In this document: positions 40,856 through 50,423 of the stretch, one piece after another
How positions within the stretch are numbered: the first letter of the stretch is position 1
Layout of the letters: each line of letters opens with the position of its first letter
Assembly: GCA_021733665.1 (NCBI GenBank)
Contig: JAHREI010000002.1
Coordinates: 1 to 64,000, forward strand
DNA length: 64,000 nt
Direction of reading: 5' to 3'
Source of the DNA: Bacillus subtilis
GTDB lineage: Bacteria > Pseudomonadota > Alphaproteobacteria > Rhizobiales > Rhizobiaceae
Made by a program: the position numbers and the translations under genes
Notes under the pieces: generated by a model
The model's database searches: none
What the model was told of the DNA's origin: nothing
The model's input: the letters and a program-made list of their open reading frames with translations, nothing else

Positions 40856-42469
40856 ATGAAAAAAGAGCGTATCTATATTTATGATACTACCCTGCGCGAC
40901 GGCCAGCAGACACCGGGAATTGACTTCTCCGTTTCTGACAAGAAAGCCATTGCCGCCATGCTGGATGAGTTCGGTGTGGATTATGTTGAAGGTGGTTATC
41001 CGGGGGCGAACCCGACAGATACGAGCTTTTTTCAGCGCAAACATACCTCTCGGGCAAAGTTTGTTGCCTTTGGTATGACCAAACGTCCGGGCGTTTCCAC
41101 CTCCAATGATCCGGGCATGTCTGTGCTGTTACAGGCTTCGAGTGATGTTATCACCTATGTTGCCAAAAGCTGGGATTATCATGTGCATCTGGCGCTGGGC
41201 TGCACGCTGGAAGAAAATCTGGAATCGATCACATCTTCGGTCACTGCTGCCCGCATGGCAGGCAAAGAATGTATCGTTGATTGCGAGCATTTCTTCGACG
41301 GTTTCAAAGCCAACCCGCAATATGCCTTGGCCTGTGCCAAGGCGGCCTATAGTGCCGGTGCCCGCTGGGTTGTGTTGTGTGATACCAATGGTGGCACGCA
41401 GCCAAGCGAAGTCGGTGATATCGTCAATGCCGTTAAAACTGTTGTACCGGGGGAGTGTCTCGGTATTCACGCGCATAATGATACCGAACAGGCCGTTGCC
41501 GTATCCTTGGCGGCAATTGATGCCGGTGTGCGGCAGGTACAGGGCACACTCAATGGGATTGGCGAGCGCTGCGGCAATGCCAATCTTGTCACGCTTATCC
41601 CGACATTGATGCTGAAACCATACTGGGCAGACCGGTTTGAAATTGGCATCAGCATGGATGCGCTGACAGGTATCACAAAACTTTCCCGTACTTTTGACGA
41701 TGTTCTCAACCGCGCGCCGAATGAACAGGCGGCATTTGCCGGTAGTTCTGCTTTTGCCACTAAAGCCGGTATCCACGCGTCGGCTCTTTTGAAAGAGCCG
41801 CAGACCTATGAGCATGTGCCGCCGGAAACAGTTGGCAATCATCGCCGCGTGATGGTGTCCGATCAGGGCGGTAAGTCCAATTTTATCGCAGAGCTTAAAA
41901 AGCGCGGTATTCAGGTGGCGAAAGACGACCGTCATCTTGATACGCTGATCGCACTGGTTAAAGAACGTGAAGCGCAGGGCTATGCCTATGAAAGTGCCGA
42001 TGCGAGCTTTGAATTGCTGGCACGTCAGCAACTCGGTGCGGTGCCGCAGTTTTTCCGTGTTGAAGCCTTCCGTTGTATGGTCGAGCGCCGCTATGACAGC
42101 AATGGCTGCCTGAAAACCGTGTCGGAAGCGATTGTAAAAATCATCATCGATGGTGAGGAGCACTTGTCTGTTGCGGAAGGTCATGGCCCGGTTAACGCGC
42201 TTGACCTTGCATTGCGCAAGGATCTTGGCCGCTATCAGGAAGAACTGGCCGATCTGGAACTGGTCGATTTTAAAGTGCGTATCCTCAATGGCGGTACGGA
42301 AGCGATCACCCGTGTTCTGATCGAGTCGCATGATGCCAGCGGCCAGCGCTGGCGCACAGTCGGCGTGTCCGACAATATTATCGACGCATCCTTTCAGGCA
42401 CTGATGGATTCGGTCGTTTATAAGCTGATGAAAAACCGTGAACTTGCGGGACATATTGCAGCAGAATAA
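40856..42469 (+). CDS. cimA: Citramalate synthase
   Basis: It condenses pyruvate and acetyl-CoA to citramalate, the threonine-independent route to isoleucine. The 537-residue protein belongs to the LeuA-like group, with YDTTLRDGQQTPGIDFSVSD, EGGYPGANPTD, the metal-binding HAHNDTEQAVA, and a C-terminal regulatory domain (about 400-537). I choose the ATG at 40856; GGAGG lies about 11 nt before it. The frame is open 36 codons upstream, but that part overlaps the GFA gene and is not family-like. The alternative name, 2-isopropylmalate synthase-like, is less fitting. Confidence 0.9.
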   Translation: MKKERIYIYDTTLRDGQQTPGIDFSVSDKKAIAAMLDEFGVDYVEGGYPGANPTDTSFFQRKHTSRAKFVAFGMTKRPGVSTSNDPGMSVLLQASSDVITYVAKSWDYHVHLALGCTLEENLESITSSVTAARMAGKECIVDCEHFFDGFKANPQYALACAKAAYSAGARWVVLCDTNGGTQPSEVGDIVNAVKTVVPGECLGIHAHNDTEQAVAVSLAAIDAGVRQVQGTLNGIGERCGNANLVTLIPTLMLKPYWADRFEIGISMDALTGITKLSRTFDDVLNRAPNEQAAFAGSSAFATKAGIHASALLKEPQTYEHVPPETVGNHRRVMVSDQGGKSNFIAELKKRGIQVAKDDRHLDTLIALVKEREAQGYAYESADASFELLARQQLGAVPQFFRVEAFRCMVERRYDSNGCLKTVSEAIVKIIIDGEEHLSVAEGHGPVNALDLALRKDLGRYQEELADLELVDFKVRILNGGTEAITRVLIESHDASGQRWRTVGVSDNIIDASFQALMDSVVYKLMKNRELAGHIAAE

Positions 42470-42586
42470 AATTTGCCGTTTGCGGATGAGGCAAAACGGG
42501 AGTACCGGTTGTTACTGATGTGAATGTAATGAACGGCTCCCGCTGTATGATAAAGCCCGAGACCGGAAATCTGAGGACAACTTGTT

Positions 42587-43510
42587 ATGAATGACCGGTC
42601 TCAACAGGCGATGCCGGAAGCAACGCGCGGGTTTATCTTCGCGATGCTGGCCTATTTGTTTTGGGGACTTTTCCCGTTTTACATGAAGGCCGTCGCCCAT
42701 ATTCCGGTTGTGGAGGTGCTGGCGCACCGCGTGATCTGGTCTTTGCCTGTAGCGGCTGTCATTTTGGTTTTTATGGGACGTACCAAGGATGTCGGTGCCG
42801 CATTGCGTAATCCGCGCACATTGGCAATGGCTTGTCTGACAGCCTCCCTGATCACACTGAACTGGGGCGTTTATGTCTGGGCGATTTTCAATGATCATGC
42901 GCTGGATGCCGCACTTGGTTATTATATCAACCCGCTGGTCAATGTGCTGCTCGGCGCAATTTTCCTTAAAGAGCGTCTGACAAGAGTACAGCTGGTTGCT
43001 GTATTCCTTGCCGCTGCTGCGGTGGTGTTGCTGACAGTAGAGCAGGGTGGATTGCCTTGGGTATCTATCATTCTGCCGCTGTCATTCGGCTTTTATGGTT
43101 TCTTCCGTAAATCCTTGCCGATTGGTCCGTCACAGGGCTTTATGCTGGAAGTGATCATTCTGTTCATTCCGGCCAGCGCCTATGCAATCTGGCTGTATAC
43201 ACAAGGGCAGGATCATTTTGTTGCCGGTACGCCAGCGGATATTTCTCTGCTGATGCTGGCCGGTGTGGTGACTGCTGTACCGCTGATTATGTATGCCACC
43301 GGTGCGAAACTGCTGCGCTACACCACACTGGGGCTGATGCAGTATATTACGCCGACCATGCTGTTCCTGATCGCTGTTTTCGCTTTCAAAGAACCATTCA
43401 ACACAACGCAACTCTATGCATTCGCACTGATCTGGGCAGGTTTGATCCTCTACACATGGTCGATCCTCAAAGAGGCACGGGCTGATAAGGCGATTGCCGC
43501 GAAATCTTAA
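42587..43510 (+). CDS. rarD: RarD-type EamA transporter
   Basis: This 307-residue inner-membrane protein of the drug/metabolite superfamily has ten predicted helices in two EamA repeats. YLFWGLFPFYMKAVAHIPVVEVLAHRVIWS at the start and ALGYYINPLVNVLLGAIFLKERL in the first repeat are the RarD signature. E. coli RarD is linked to chloramphenicol sensitivity; the transported compound is unknown. It has its own terminator and lies 117 bp after cimA. Confidence 0.9.
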   Translation: MNDRSQQAMPEATRGFIFAMLAYLFWGLFPFYMKAVAHIPVVEVLAHRVIWSLPVAAVILVFMGRTKDVGAALRNPRTLAMACLTASLITLNWGVYVWAIFNDHALDAALGYYINPLVNVLLGAIFLKERLTRVQLVAVFLAAAAVVLLTVEQGGLPWVSIILPLSFGFYGFFRKSLPIGPSQGFMLEVIILFIPASAYAIWLYTQGQDHFVAGTPADISLLMLAGVVTAVPLIMYATGAKLLRYTTLGLMQYITPTMLFLIAVFAFKEPFNTTQLYAFALIWAGLILYTWSILKEARADKAIAAKS

Positions 43511-43520
43511 TCAGACATAC

Positions 43521-43548
43521 AAAAAAGCCCCTCAGTGAGGGGCTTTTT
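43521..43548. terminator. Bidirectional terminator between rarD and LOG
   Basis: Stem AGCCCCTCA/TGAGGGGCT is flanked by A-run and T-run. The stem-loop is identical to the one at 49636-49666. Confidence 0.9.
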
Positions 43549-43568
43549 CATTGCTTAATGCATTTTGC

Positions 43569-44174
43569 TTACATGCGGGCGATGATCTCTTCATCACCGG
43601 ATGCATCGCCTTTAGCAGCTGCATCAAAGATGTAAGGAATGATCTCTGCGACAGTATCAAGCATTTTCGGCTGTACACGATGGCCGGTATGGATAAAGCC
43701 TTCGGTACGCATATGATCGAGCATAGCGATCATCGGTTCCCAGAAATGATTGATATTGGCAAAAACCATCGGCTTTTTATGATGGCCGAGCTGTGCCCAG
43801 GTCATCATTTCCACGATTTCTTCAACAGAACCAATGCCGCCCGGCAGCGTGACAAAGGCATCGGAACGTTCAAACATCAGCTGTTTGCGCTGATGCATGT
43901 TTTCCGTAATGATCTGCTCATCAAGCATTTCATTCGTTTTGCCGTCGGCTTCTTTGTTCAGAAGGAAAGTCGGGATGATGCCGGTGACTTTACCACCTGC
44001 TTTGTAAGCGCCCTCTGCAACGGCGCCCATAATTCCTTTTGTACCGCCGCCATAAATCAGGCGAAGGTCGTTTTCTGCGATGGAGCGGCCGAGAGCCAGC
44101 CCTGCTTCCCGATAAAGGGGATTATTGCCGGTTGAAGAACCGCAATAGACACATATTGATCGAATCTTGCTCAT
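43569..44174 (-). CDS. LOG family protein (TIGR00730)
   Basis: Predicted nucleoside-monophosphate phosphoribohydrolase of the LOG family, whose plant members release active cytokinins. The 201-residue protein has the Rossmann nucleotide motif RLIYGGGTKGIMGAVA (about 38-53) and the catalytic PGGIGSVEEIVEMMTW motif. Bacterial members usually act on AMP; a role in cytokinin production cannot be claimed. It is a single gene, convergent with rarD. Confidence 0.9.
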   Translation of the reverse strand: MSKIRSICVYCGSSTGNNPLYREAGLALGRSIAENDLRLIYGGGTKGIMGAVAEGAYKAGGKVTGIIPTFLLNKEADGKTNEMLDEQIITENMHQRKQLMFERSDAFVTLPGGIGSVEEIVEMMTWAQLGHHKKPMVFANINHFWEPMIAMLDHMRTEGFIHTGHRVQPKMLDTVAEIIPYIFDAAAKGDASGDEEIIARM

Positions 44175-44492
44175 TTTTTCTTTTTCGCGCGCGGGCTGTT
44201 GTTGGTCAAGTTTTCTGCGAGGTGAAGCGTAATAAATTATCAGAAATCCAGACTTTCAATTTCAGATGCAGAATGCTTTTGGAATCATCGGCTTCTGCAA
44301 AGGATTGACAATCTTGTGCATCTTATCGGGTAATGCATGACAAGAATTACAGTGCCGATATGTGATATTCTTGCTGTGACAATAAAAAAGCGCTAGTTGT
44401 TGGATCAGTGCTGATTATCCGTTTGGATTTATAAGCAGACACAACATGTTATAATATTTTTTTAAGCTCGGTGTTAAAAGGGGCGACCCCGA
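44175..44492. other. Divergent intergenic region before the LysM gene
   Basis: In these 318 bp, TATAAT at 44450-44455 is a good -10 candidate for the LysM gene. The best upstream TTGGAT is 21 bp away, which is too far. Just before the start, GGGGCGACCCC can form a tiny hairpin over the ribosome-binding site. No gene is seen. Confidence 0.35.
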
Positions 44493-45737
44493 ATGCAGAA
44501 TAGTCGTTATGCGCTTGCCGGTTTTGCTGCTGTTGTTATCATCGGCGGTCTGCTTGCTTATTGTAATATGGCGCCGAAAAAATCGGAGCAGCCACAACAG
44601 GCACCTGTCGCCGAGCCGGCACCCGCTGAGAAGCCGGAGGCTAAAACAGAGGCCGCACCTGAGGTTAAAGCCCAAGCACCTGCTGAAATCAAACCAGCCG
44701 AACCGGAAAAGCAGGTCGCTGCTCAGACCGTGACAGTGCCGGTTTTTGATGTGTTGCGCCTTGAAGGTGATGGTTCTCTGGTCATTGCCGGTAAGGCAGC
44801 GCCAAATTCTCAGGTCGATCTGCTTTCTAAAACTCGTGTGCTTGGTTCAACCAAGGCCAGTGAAAATGGCGATTTTGCAATTGTTCTGGATCAGGCGCTG
44901 AAGAGCGGTGATTACCAGCTGGTATTGCGTGCAACCAGCGGAGAGAGTTCCGTTGCTACATCCCAGCAAACTGCGATTCTTTCGGTTCCGGCAACACCGG
45001 AAGGGCAGGTTCTGGCGCTGGTTGAAGAGCCGGGACAAGCTAGCCGTATGATTACCACGCCGCAGGCAACCCCGGCTGCACCTCAGCCGGAAGGCTCGGA
45101 TGTGCCTGTTGCGCAGCATGGTAGCAGTGCGCCATATTCCGTTTTACCGCCTCAGAATGTACAGGGTGGTTCCGCCGGACAAGATGCGAAAAGCGATATC
45201 AACATTGCAGTCGAAGCCGTTGAGATAGAAGGCGCTTCGGTCTTCATCGCAGGGCATGCACGCGGTGGTCAGACTGTGAATATTTCCGCCAATGAGCTTC
45301 TGCTTGGCACTGCAATCATCACGCCGGAAGGCCGCTATCTGGTACAGACCCAGCAGCCGCTTGCTGTCGGTGATTATATCATCCGCGCAGATCTGATGGA
45401 TAAAGGCGGCAAGGTACTGGCTACAGCGCGTGTACCTTTCCGTCGTGTTGAAGGTGAAAAGATTGCAGCCGTTGCACCAAGCGCACCAGTGCAAGAGGAA
45501 GTGCAGGCAGCTGAACCACAGCCGCTGGAAGAAGCAGAAGGTTCGGTGATTATCCGTAAAGGCGATAATCTCTGGACAATTTCCAAGCGTACCTACGGCA
45601 GTGGTCTGCGTTACACAACCATCTATCTGAGCAACAGAGACCAGATTAAAAATCCGGATATGATCTGGCCGGGGCAGGTTTTCGTGATGCCAAAAGAGCC
45701 TCTGAAAGATCAGGATGTGCAGCAGAAGCTGCCATAA
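44493..45737 (+). CDS. LysM peptidoglycan-binding membrane protein
   Basis: The 414-residue envelope protein has one N-terminal transmembrane anchor (about 7-25), then a Pro/Ala/Glu/Lys-rich linker (about 28-77). Two beta-rich repeats follow: LRLEGDGSLVIAGKAAPNSQVDLL (about 86) and VEIEGASVFIAGHARGGQTVNIS (about 244). The C-terminal LysM domain is at 351-400 (IRKGDNLWTISKRTYG ... NPDMIWPGQVFVMP). It probably spans from the inner membrane to peptidoglycan. It is conserved in Rhizobiales; its exact function is unknown. Confidence 0.85.
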   Translation: MQNSRYALAGFAAVVIIGGLLAYCNMAPKKSEQPQQAPVAEPAPAEKPEAKTEAAPEVKAQAPAEIKPAEPEKQVAAQTVTVPVFDVLRLEGDGSLVIAGKAAPNSQVDLLSKTRVLGSTKASENGDFAIVLDQALKSGDYQLVLRATSGESSVATSQQTAILSVPATPEGQVLALVEEPGQASRMITTPQATPAAPQPEGSDVPVAQHGSSAPYSVLPPQNVQGGSAGQDAKSDINIAVEAVEIEGASVFIAGHARGGQTVNISANELLLGTAIITPEGRYLVQTQQPLAVGDYIIRADLMDKGGKVLATARVPFRRVEGEKIAAVAPSAPVQEEVQAAEPQPLEEAEGSVIIRKGDNLWTISKRTYGSGLRYTTIYLSNRDQIKNPDMIWPGQVFVMPKEPLKDQDVQQKLP

Positions 45738-45893
45738 AGCGATAAGCCAAAGAAAGCGCAGCACAGGGGATTAAATGTGTTGCGCTTATTTGTTTGAGAG
45801 TTTCACAACATTGTGCAGCAGTTTTGTTCGTATCATGGCTACAGACATGGTACGAACAGGCAGGAAACCGCAGGCAGCATTGCGGAAAAAGAA

Positions 45894-47834
45894 ATGCTTA
45901 AAAATGAGGGCGACGGCAGCGGGTCGTCCGTGGCGTTAAAAGAAATTATGAAAAAGCAAAAAACAGTCTCAGCAGAATCCGGCCAGACCTTGAAAACACT
46001 GGCAAAACTCTGGCCTTATATGTGGCCGAGTGAGCGTCATGACCTCAAAATGCGGGTCGTCTGGGCAACATTCTATCTGGTTATTGCCAAATTCGTACTG
46101 ATGCTGGTGCCTTATTTCTTTAAATGGGCAACGGATGCGCTGGATGGCTCTTTTACACCGCAAAGCTGGGTGCCGCAGATTTTTGTAGGCGCTCTGATGT
46201 TGGTCGTAGCCTATAATCTGGCACGTATCATTCAGGCCGGTTTCAACCAGTTGCGCGATGCGCTGTTTGCCAGCGTCGGGCAATATGCCGTACGTCAGCT
46301 GGCCTACCGTACCTTTGTGCATATGCACAAACTGTCTCTGCGCTTTCATCTGGAACGGCGCACCGGTGGTCTCTCCCGTGTTATTGAGCGTGGTGTCAAA
46401 GGTATTGAAACCATTGTGCGTTTTACAATTCTCAGCTCGGTGCCAACCCTGCTGGAATTTGCACTGACTGCCGCAATTTTCGGTTTCGCCTACGGGGTCA
46501 GCTATCTGATCGTTGTTGCTGCAACCGTCTGGCTCTATATGTGGTTCACCGTTAAAGCGAGTGACTGGCGTATCAGCATCCGCCGCGAGATGAATGAATC
46601 CGACACGGATGCCAATACCAAGGCCATCGACTCGCTGCTGAACTTTGAAACAGTTAAATATTTCGGCAATGAGGCCATGGAAGCCGAGCGTTATGATCGC
46701 TCAATGGCACGCTATGAAAAAGCAGCTACCCAGACATGGACATCGCTTGGCTGGCTGAACTTTGGTCAGGCTGTGATTTTTGGCGTCGGCATGATGATCC
46801 TGATGGTGATGTCTGCCCGTGAAGTTCAGGCCGGAACGCATACACTCGGCGATTTTGTTTTCATTAATGCGCTGTTGATGCAGTTGTCGCTGCCACTGAA
46901 TATGATCGGCTTCATTTATCGTGAAATACGTCAGGGACTGACCGATATCGAGCAGATGTTTGATCTGCTGGAAGTGGAAGAAGAGGTCAAAGACAAGCCT
47001 GAAGCGCAGGCACTATCTGTCTCTCAAGGCGCAATTCGCTTTGATAATGTCAGCTTTGCTTATGATCCGTCCCGTCCGATCCTGCGTAATGTCAGCTTTG
47101 AGGTGCCGTCAGGTAAAACAATTGCGATTGTCGGACCATCTGGTGCGGGTAAATCGACAATTTCGCGTCTGCTCTATCGTTTCTATGATGTACAGCAAGG
47201 CTCTGTAACGATTGACGGTCAGGATATCCGCGATGTGACACAGGTCAGTCTGCGCCATGCGATTGGTATGGTGCCGCAGGATACGGTGCTGTTTAACGAT
47301 ACCATCGCCTATAATATTCGCTATGGCCGCCCGAGCGCGTCAGAAGAAGAAGTGGAACAGGCGGCCAAGCTGGCGCAGATCGACCGCTTTATTCAGCTGT
47401 TGCCGGAAGGCTATCAGTCGATGGTTGGCGAACGCGGCTTGAAACTCTCCGGCGGTGAAAAGCAGCGCGTGGCGATTGCCCGTACAATCCTGAAAGCGCC
47501 TCCGATCCTCATTCTCGATGAAGCAACCTCGGCGCTGGATACGGCAACGGAACAGGATATTCAGCAGTCGCTGGATCTGGTCAGCCGTGACCGCACAACA
47601 CTGGTCATTGCGCACCGTCTGTCCACAGTGATCAGTGCCGATGAAATCATTGTGCTGAAAGACGGGCAGATAGCCGAGCGCGGTACCCATCGTGATCTGC
47701 TGTTGCAAGGCGGACTTTATGCGTCGATGTGGGATCGCCAGCGTGAAGCTGATGAGGCCGAAGCACGGCTGCGTCAGGTGCGTGAAAATGATGAGATGGG
47801 CATTGTTATCCGCGGTGCGCCGGCAGGCGAATGA
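45894..47834 (+). CDS. Atm1/HMT1-type ABC exporter
   Basis: This half-transporter has six transmembrane helices (about 45-340) fused to an ATPase domain, with Walker A GPSGAGKST, signature LSGGEKQRVAIART and Walker B ILILDEATSALD. The sequence FKWATDALDG and DTDANTKAIDSLLNFETVKYFGNE are typical of Atm1-like proteins. Those export glutathione-linked metal or sulfur compounds and support iron-sulfur balance. The frame is open from 45813; I use the ATG at 45894 with a weak GGAAAAAG before it, and 45948 is another option. It probably works as a homodimer. Confidence 0.88.
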   Translation: MLKNEGDGSGSSVALKEIMKKQKTVSAESGQTLKTLAKLWPYMWPSERHDLKMRVVWATFYLVIAKFVLMLVPYFFKWATDALDGSFTPQSWVPQIFVGALMLVVAYNLARIIQAGFNQLRDALFASVGQYAVRQLAYRTFVHMHKLSLRFHLERRTGGLSRVIERGVKGIETIVRFTILSSVPTLLEFALTAAIFGFAYGVSYLIVVAATVWLYMWFTVKASDWRISIRREMNESDTDANTKAIDSLLNFETVKYFGNEAMEAERYDRSMARYEKAATQTWTSLGWLNFGQAVIFGVGMMILMVMSAREVQAGTHTLGDFVFINALLMQLSLPLNMIGFIYREIRQGLTDIEQMFDLLEVEEEVKDKPEAQALSVSQGAIRFDNVSFAYDPSRPILRNVSFEVPSGKTIAIVGPSGAGKSTISRLLYRFYDVQQGSVTIDGQDIRDVTQVSLRHAIGMVPQDTVLFNDTIAYNIRYGRPSASEEEVEQAAKLAQIDRFIQLLPEGYQSMVGERGLKLSGGEKQRVAIARTILKAPPILILDEATSALDTATEQDIQQSLDLVSRDRTTLVIAHRLSTVISADEIIVLKDGQIAERGTHRDLLLQGGLYASMWDRQREADEAEARLRQVRENDEMGIVIRGAPAGE

Positions 47835-47863
47835 CAGGGGCGTAATGATCCTCTATGATATTG

Positions 47864-47894
47864 GCAGATATTCGCAACTGCAGCGAATATCTGC
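47864..47894. other. Perfect 12-bp hairpin after the ABC exporter gene
   Basis: Arms GCAGATATTCGC/GCGAATATCTGC with a 7-nt loop lie 30 bp after the stop codon. No T-run follows on either strand. It may be a 3'-end stabiliser, a protein-binding palindrome or an unusual terminator. The rest of the gap to psd (47895-48115) shows nothing I can name. Confidence 0.6.
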
Positions 47895-48115
47895 TAACTA
47901 CAAAGCCGGTTTCGCTGTATTTAGTTTCAGCTGAACCACTTTGATTCCGGCCATATTCAGCGCATAAATAATAAAAACAACGCTTCCGGTAACTTTCTGT
48001 CCGGATTTTGTCAGCAGAAAGCATGAATATTATCAAATTTAGTGCGCTGATTGCGCTTAATCATTTTAAACGCTGTAACTTTGCGTTATTGATGCGGAAA
48101 ATCTGAGGAAAACCG

Positions 48116-48814
48116 ATGAGCCTGTCCGATACTATTCGCAATACTTTTGTCCCTATTCACCGTGAGGGCTATCCCTTCATTGCGGCATTCTTTGTTGTGT
48201 CGCTGCTGCTGGGCTGGTTGTGGGGGCCTTTGTTCTGGGTAGGGATGGTGCTGACCATCTGGTGCATTTATTTCTATCGTGATCCGTTGCGTATCACACC
48301 GCTGGACGATGATCTCGTCATCAGCTCGGCCGATGGCAAGATTTCTTCCGTTGGCATGTGCGTGCCGCCGGCAGAACTCGATCTCGGTACCGAGCCGATG
48401 TTGCGCATTTGCGTTTTCATGAACGTGTTCTCAGTGCATATTAACCGTGCACCGGTGCGTGGTAAAATTATCAGCGTTATGCATCGTCCGGGCAAGTTCC
48501 TGAATGCAGAGCTGGATAAAGCCAGCTCTGAGAATGAACGTAGCAGCGTATTGATCGATAGCGCACATGGTACTGTTGCGGTCGTTCAGATCGCCGGTCT
48601 TGTTGCCCGCCGTATCGTTTGCTGGTCGAAAGCCGGTGAAGATCTTACAACCGGCGAGCGCTTTGGTCTGATCCGTTTTGGTTCCCGTAATGATATTTAC
48701 TTGCCAAAAGGTGCGGTTGCGCGCGTTGCTGTCGGCCAGACGGCTGTAGCAGGTGAAACCGTTCTGGCAGAATTCAACGATGCGCGCACTGCGCCAACCG
48801 TGCGGATTGCCTGA
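48116..48814 (+). CDS. psd: Phosphatidylserine decarboxylase proenzyme
   Basis: It converts phosphatidylserine to phosphatidylethanolamine. The 232-residue protein is the short type common in alphaproteobacteria. Two N-terminal hydrophobic segments (about 20-50) anchor it. The catalytic core has [23 protein letters not shown] (H109) and the self-cleavage site RFGSR, where S190 becomes the pyruvoyl group. The stop overlaps the pssA ATG by one base, so substrate-making and substrate-using enzymes are translationally coupled. Confidence 0.95.
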   Translation: MSLSDTIRNTFVPIHREGYPFIAAFFVVSLLLGWLWGPLFWVGMVLTIWCIYFYRDPLRITPLDDDLVISSADGKISSVGMCVPPAELDLGTEPMLRICVFMNVFSVHINRAPVRGKIISVMHRPGKFLNAELDKASSENERSSVLIDSAHGTVAVVQIAGLVARRIVCWSKAGEDLTTGERFGLIRFGSRNDIYLPKGAVARVAVGQTAVAGETVLAEFNDARTAPTVRIA

Positions 48815-49632
48815 TGCTTGAAGCACCTTTTCCGCCGCTGGATCCGAATGGCAATACAGAGGGGCGCGGTCCGCGCCTTTCTGAAATTCCGATGCGGATT
48901 GTGATCCCTAATCTGATTACCGTCCTTGCCATTTGTGCGGGGTTAAGCGGTATTCGTCTTGCTATAGAGCACCGTTTTGAACATGCCGTAGCGATGGTGC
49001 TGCTGGCTGCTTTTCTTGACGGTATTGACGGGCGGATTGCACGGCTTCTGAAAGGTTCTTCTAAATTCGGCGCCCAGATGGATTCTCTGGCCGATATCGT
49101 CAATTTCGGTGTTGCACCGGCATTGGTGCTGTATCTGTTTATGCTGGATCAGGCGGGCTCTTTCGGATGGATCGCAGCATTGATCTATACGATTGCCTGC
49201 TGCCTGCGCTTAGCGCGCTTTAACGTTATGCTGGAAGATCCGAACCAGCCGGCATGGCAGGGTAATTACTTTGTCGGTGTTCCGGCGCCTGCCGGCGCAA
49301 TGCTGGTGCTGCTGCCTGTTTATTCCGGCTTTCTCGGCGTGCTGCCAAGCAAAGCTCTGGCTTACGGAACAGCTGGCTTTACGATTGTCATTGCGTTTTT
49401 GCTGGTCAGCCGTCTGCCGGTCTATAACGGCAAAACTGCAGGTAGCTTTATCCGCCGTGATTTTGTTGTACCGCTGATCCTCGGTGTGGTGATCTATGCC
49501 GGTTTTCTGATGAGCTTCACATGGCAGACACTGACACTGACCGCGCTGGGTTACCTGTTGTTCTTGCCATTCAGTGCATTAGCGTGGAAGCGTCGCTTCG
49601 CAGCTGAGGCATTACATACCAAGGCTGACTAA
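48814..49632 (+). CDS. pssA: Phosphatidylserine synthase
   Basis: This CDP-diacylglycerol--serine O-phosphatidyltransferase is the first step to phosphatidylethanolamine. The 272-residue membrane protein has the CDP-alcohol motif DG-X2-AR-X8-G-X3-D-X3-D (DGIDGRIARLLKGSSKFGAQ, then MDSLAD) near 70-95. About eight transmembrane helices follow. The first 26 residues are hydrophilic, before PNLITVLAICAG. It overlaps psd by 1 bp and is closed by a bidirectional terminator. Confidence 0.95.
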   Translation: MLEAPFPPLDPNGNTEGRGPRLSEIPMRIVIPNLITVLAICAGLSGIRLAIEHRFEHAVAMVLLAAFLDGIDGRIARLLKGSSKFGAQMDSLADIVNFGVAPALVLYLFMLDQAGSFGWIAALIYTIACCLRLARFNVMLEDPNQPAWQGNYFVGVPAPAGAMLVLLPVYSGFLGVLPSKALAYGTAGFTIVIAFLLVSRLPVYNGKTAGSFIRRDFVVPLILGVVIYAGFLMSFTWQTLTLTALGYLLFLPFSALAWKRRFAAEALHTKAD

Positions 49633-49635
49633 ATT

Positions 49636-49666
49636 GAAAAAGCCCCTCAGTGAGGGGCTTTTTTTA
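49636..49666. terminator. Bidirectional terminator after pssA
   Basis: Stem AGCCCCTCA/TGAGGGGCT is flanked by AAAA and TTTTTTT. It serves pssA and the convergent AAA ATPase gene. The stem-loop is the same as at 43521-43548. Confidence 0.9.
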
Positions 49667-49674
49667 TTACGCTA

Positions 49675-50217
49675 TTATTTCTCTATTTGACCGAGCACAA
49701 AGGCAACGCGGGTTTCTACATCTGCTTTGGGAAGCTCACAGAGTGTAAAGCCATAAGCCTGATAGGTTTGTACCATCGCATCAAAAGTGCGCTCAGCTTC
49801 ATCTGGCGATTGTTTGCGCTCTTCATCACTCTGATAAATCTCCGGCCAATGCGGAGCAATAAAGACGGTTTTGTTATAGGCATATTGCTGTACGGCCTGA
49901 TTTACATGATCGGGGACAGAGAGACCTGAGAGCGTGAGGTAGCCAGCAATATCAGCCATACCGCGGTCAAAGAAATAAGGTCGCTCAGAGGTGATCTCTG
50001 AGGCTAACAAATGCGAACGCATTTCCCACGACAGCATCATTTCTGCAAAGAATGACGGATCAAGCCATGGCAGTGCTTTGCCGCCGATTTTAACCTGATC
50101 CTGAATGATATGGCGTCCGGCCTCCTGACTATGCTGAAAACCATGCGCTTTGAGACAGTTGAGCAGGGTAGTTTTGCCGGAGCCCGGACCACCGGTAAGA
50201 ATATAAAAATGATTCAT
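49675..50217 (-). CDS. AAA-type ATPase/kinase-like protein (AAA_28)
   Basis: The 180-residue P-loop protein has a Walker A, TGGPGSGKTTLLN, at the very N-terminus. FFDRGMADIAGYL follows in the middle, a pattern seen in small AAA_28/NadR-kinase-like proteins. EAGRHIIQDQ looks like a substrate-binding segment. It is probably a nucleotide or small-molecule kinase, but the acceptor is unknown. The ATG at 50217 has AAGGA 6 nt before it; a GTG one codon upstream is possible. No partner gene is adjacent. Confidence 0.78.
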   Translation of the reverse strand: MNHFYILTGGPGSGKTTLLNCLKAHGFQHSQEAGRHIIQDQVKIGGKALPWLDPSFFAEMMLSWEMRSHLLASEITSERPYFFDRGMADIAGYLTLSGLSVPDHVNQAVQQYAYNKTVFIAPHWPEIYQSDEERKQSPDEAERTFDAMVQTYQAYGFTLCELPKADVETRVAFVLGQIEK

Positions 50218-50423
50218 CACAGATCCTTCTGTGTTCAGAGATTGAAAGGTTCAGATCGTCACGAGGGGGAGAGGAGCGGCGAAAATAAAAGCCATGCTGT
50301 GGCGCAGGCTAAAAAAGAGCGGGCCGCGAGATAGAATGAATATTGAAAAAGTGCGTTGAAAAATCTGGAAGCAGACATCCGGCCGCTAAAATATAATCGG
50401 CCGGATGTATTAAAAGCTAACGC

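Noticed and set aside
41129-42454. 441-codon minus-strand frame over cimA
   Set aside because: Antisense shadow of a well-supported gene; composition is unnatural.
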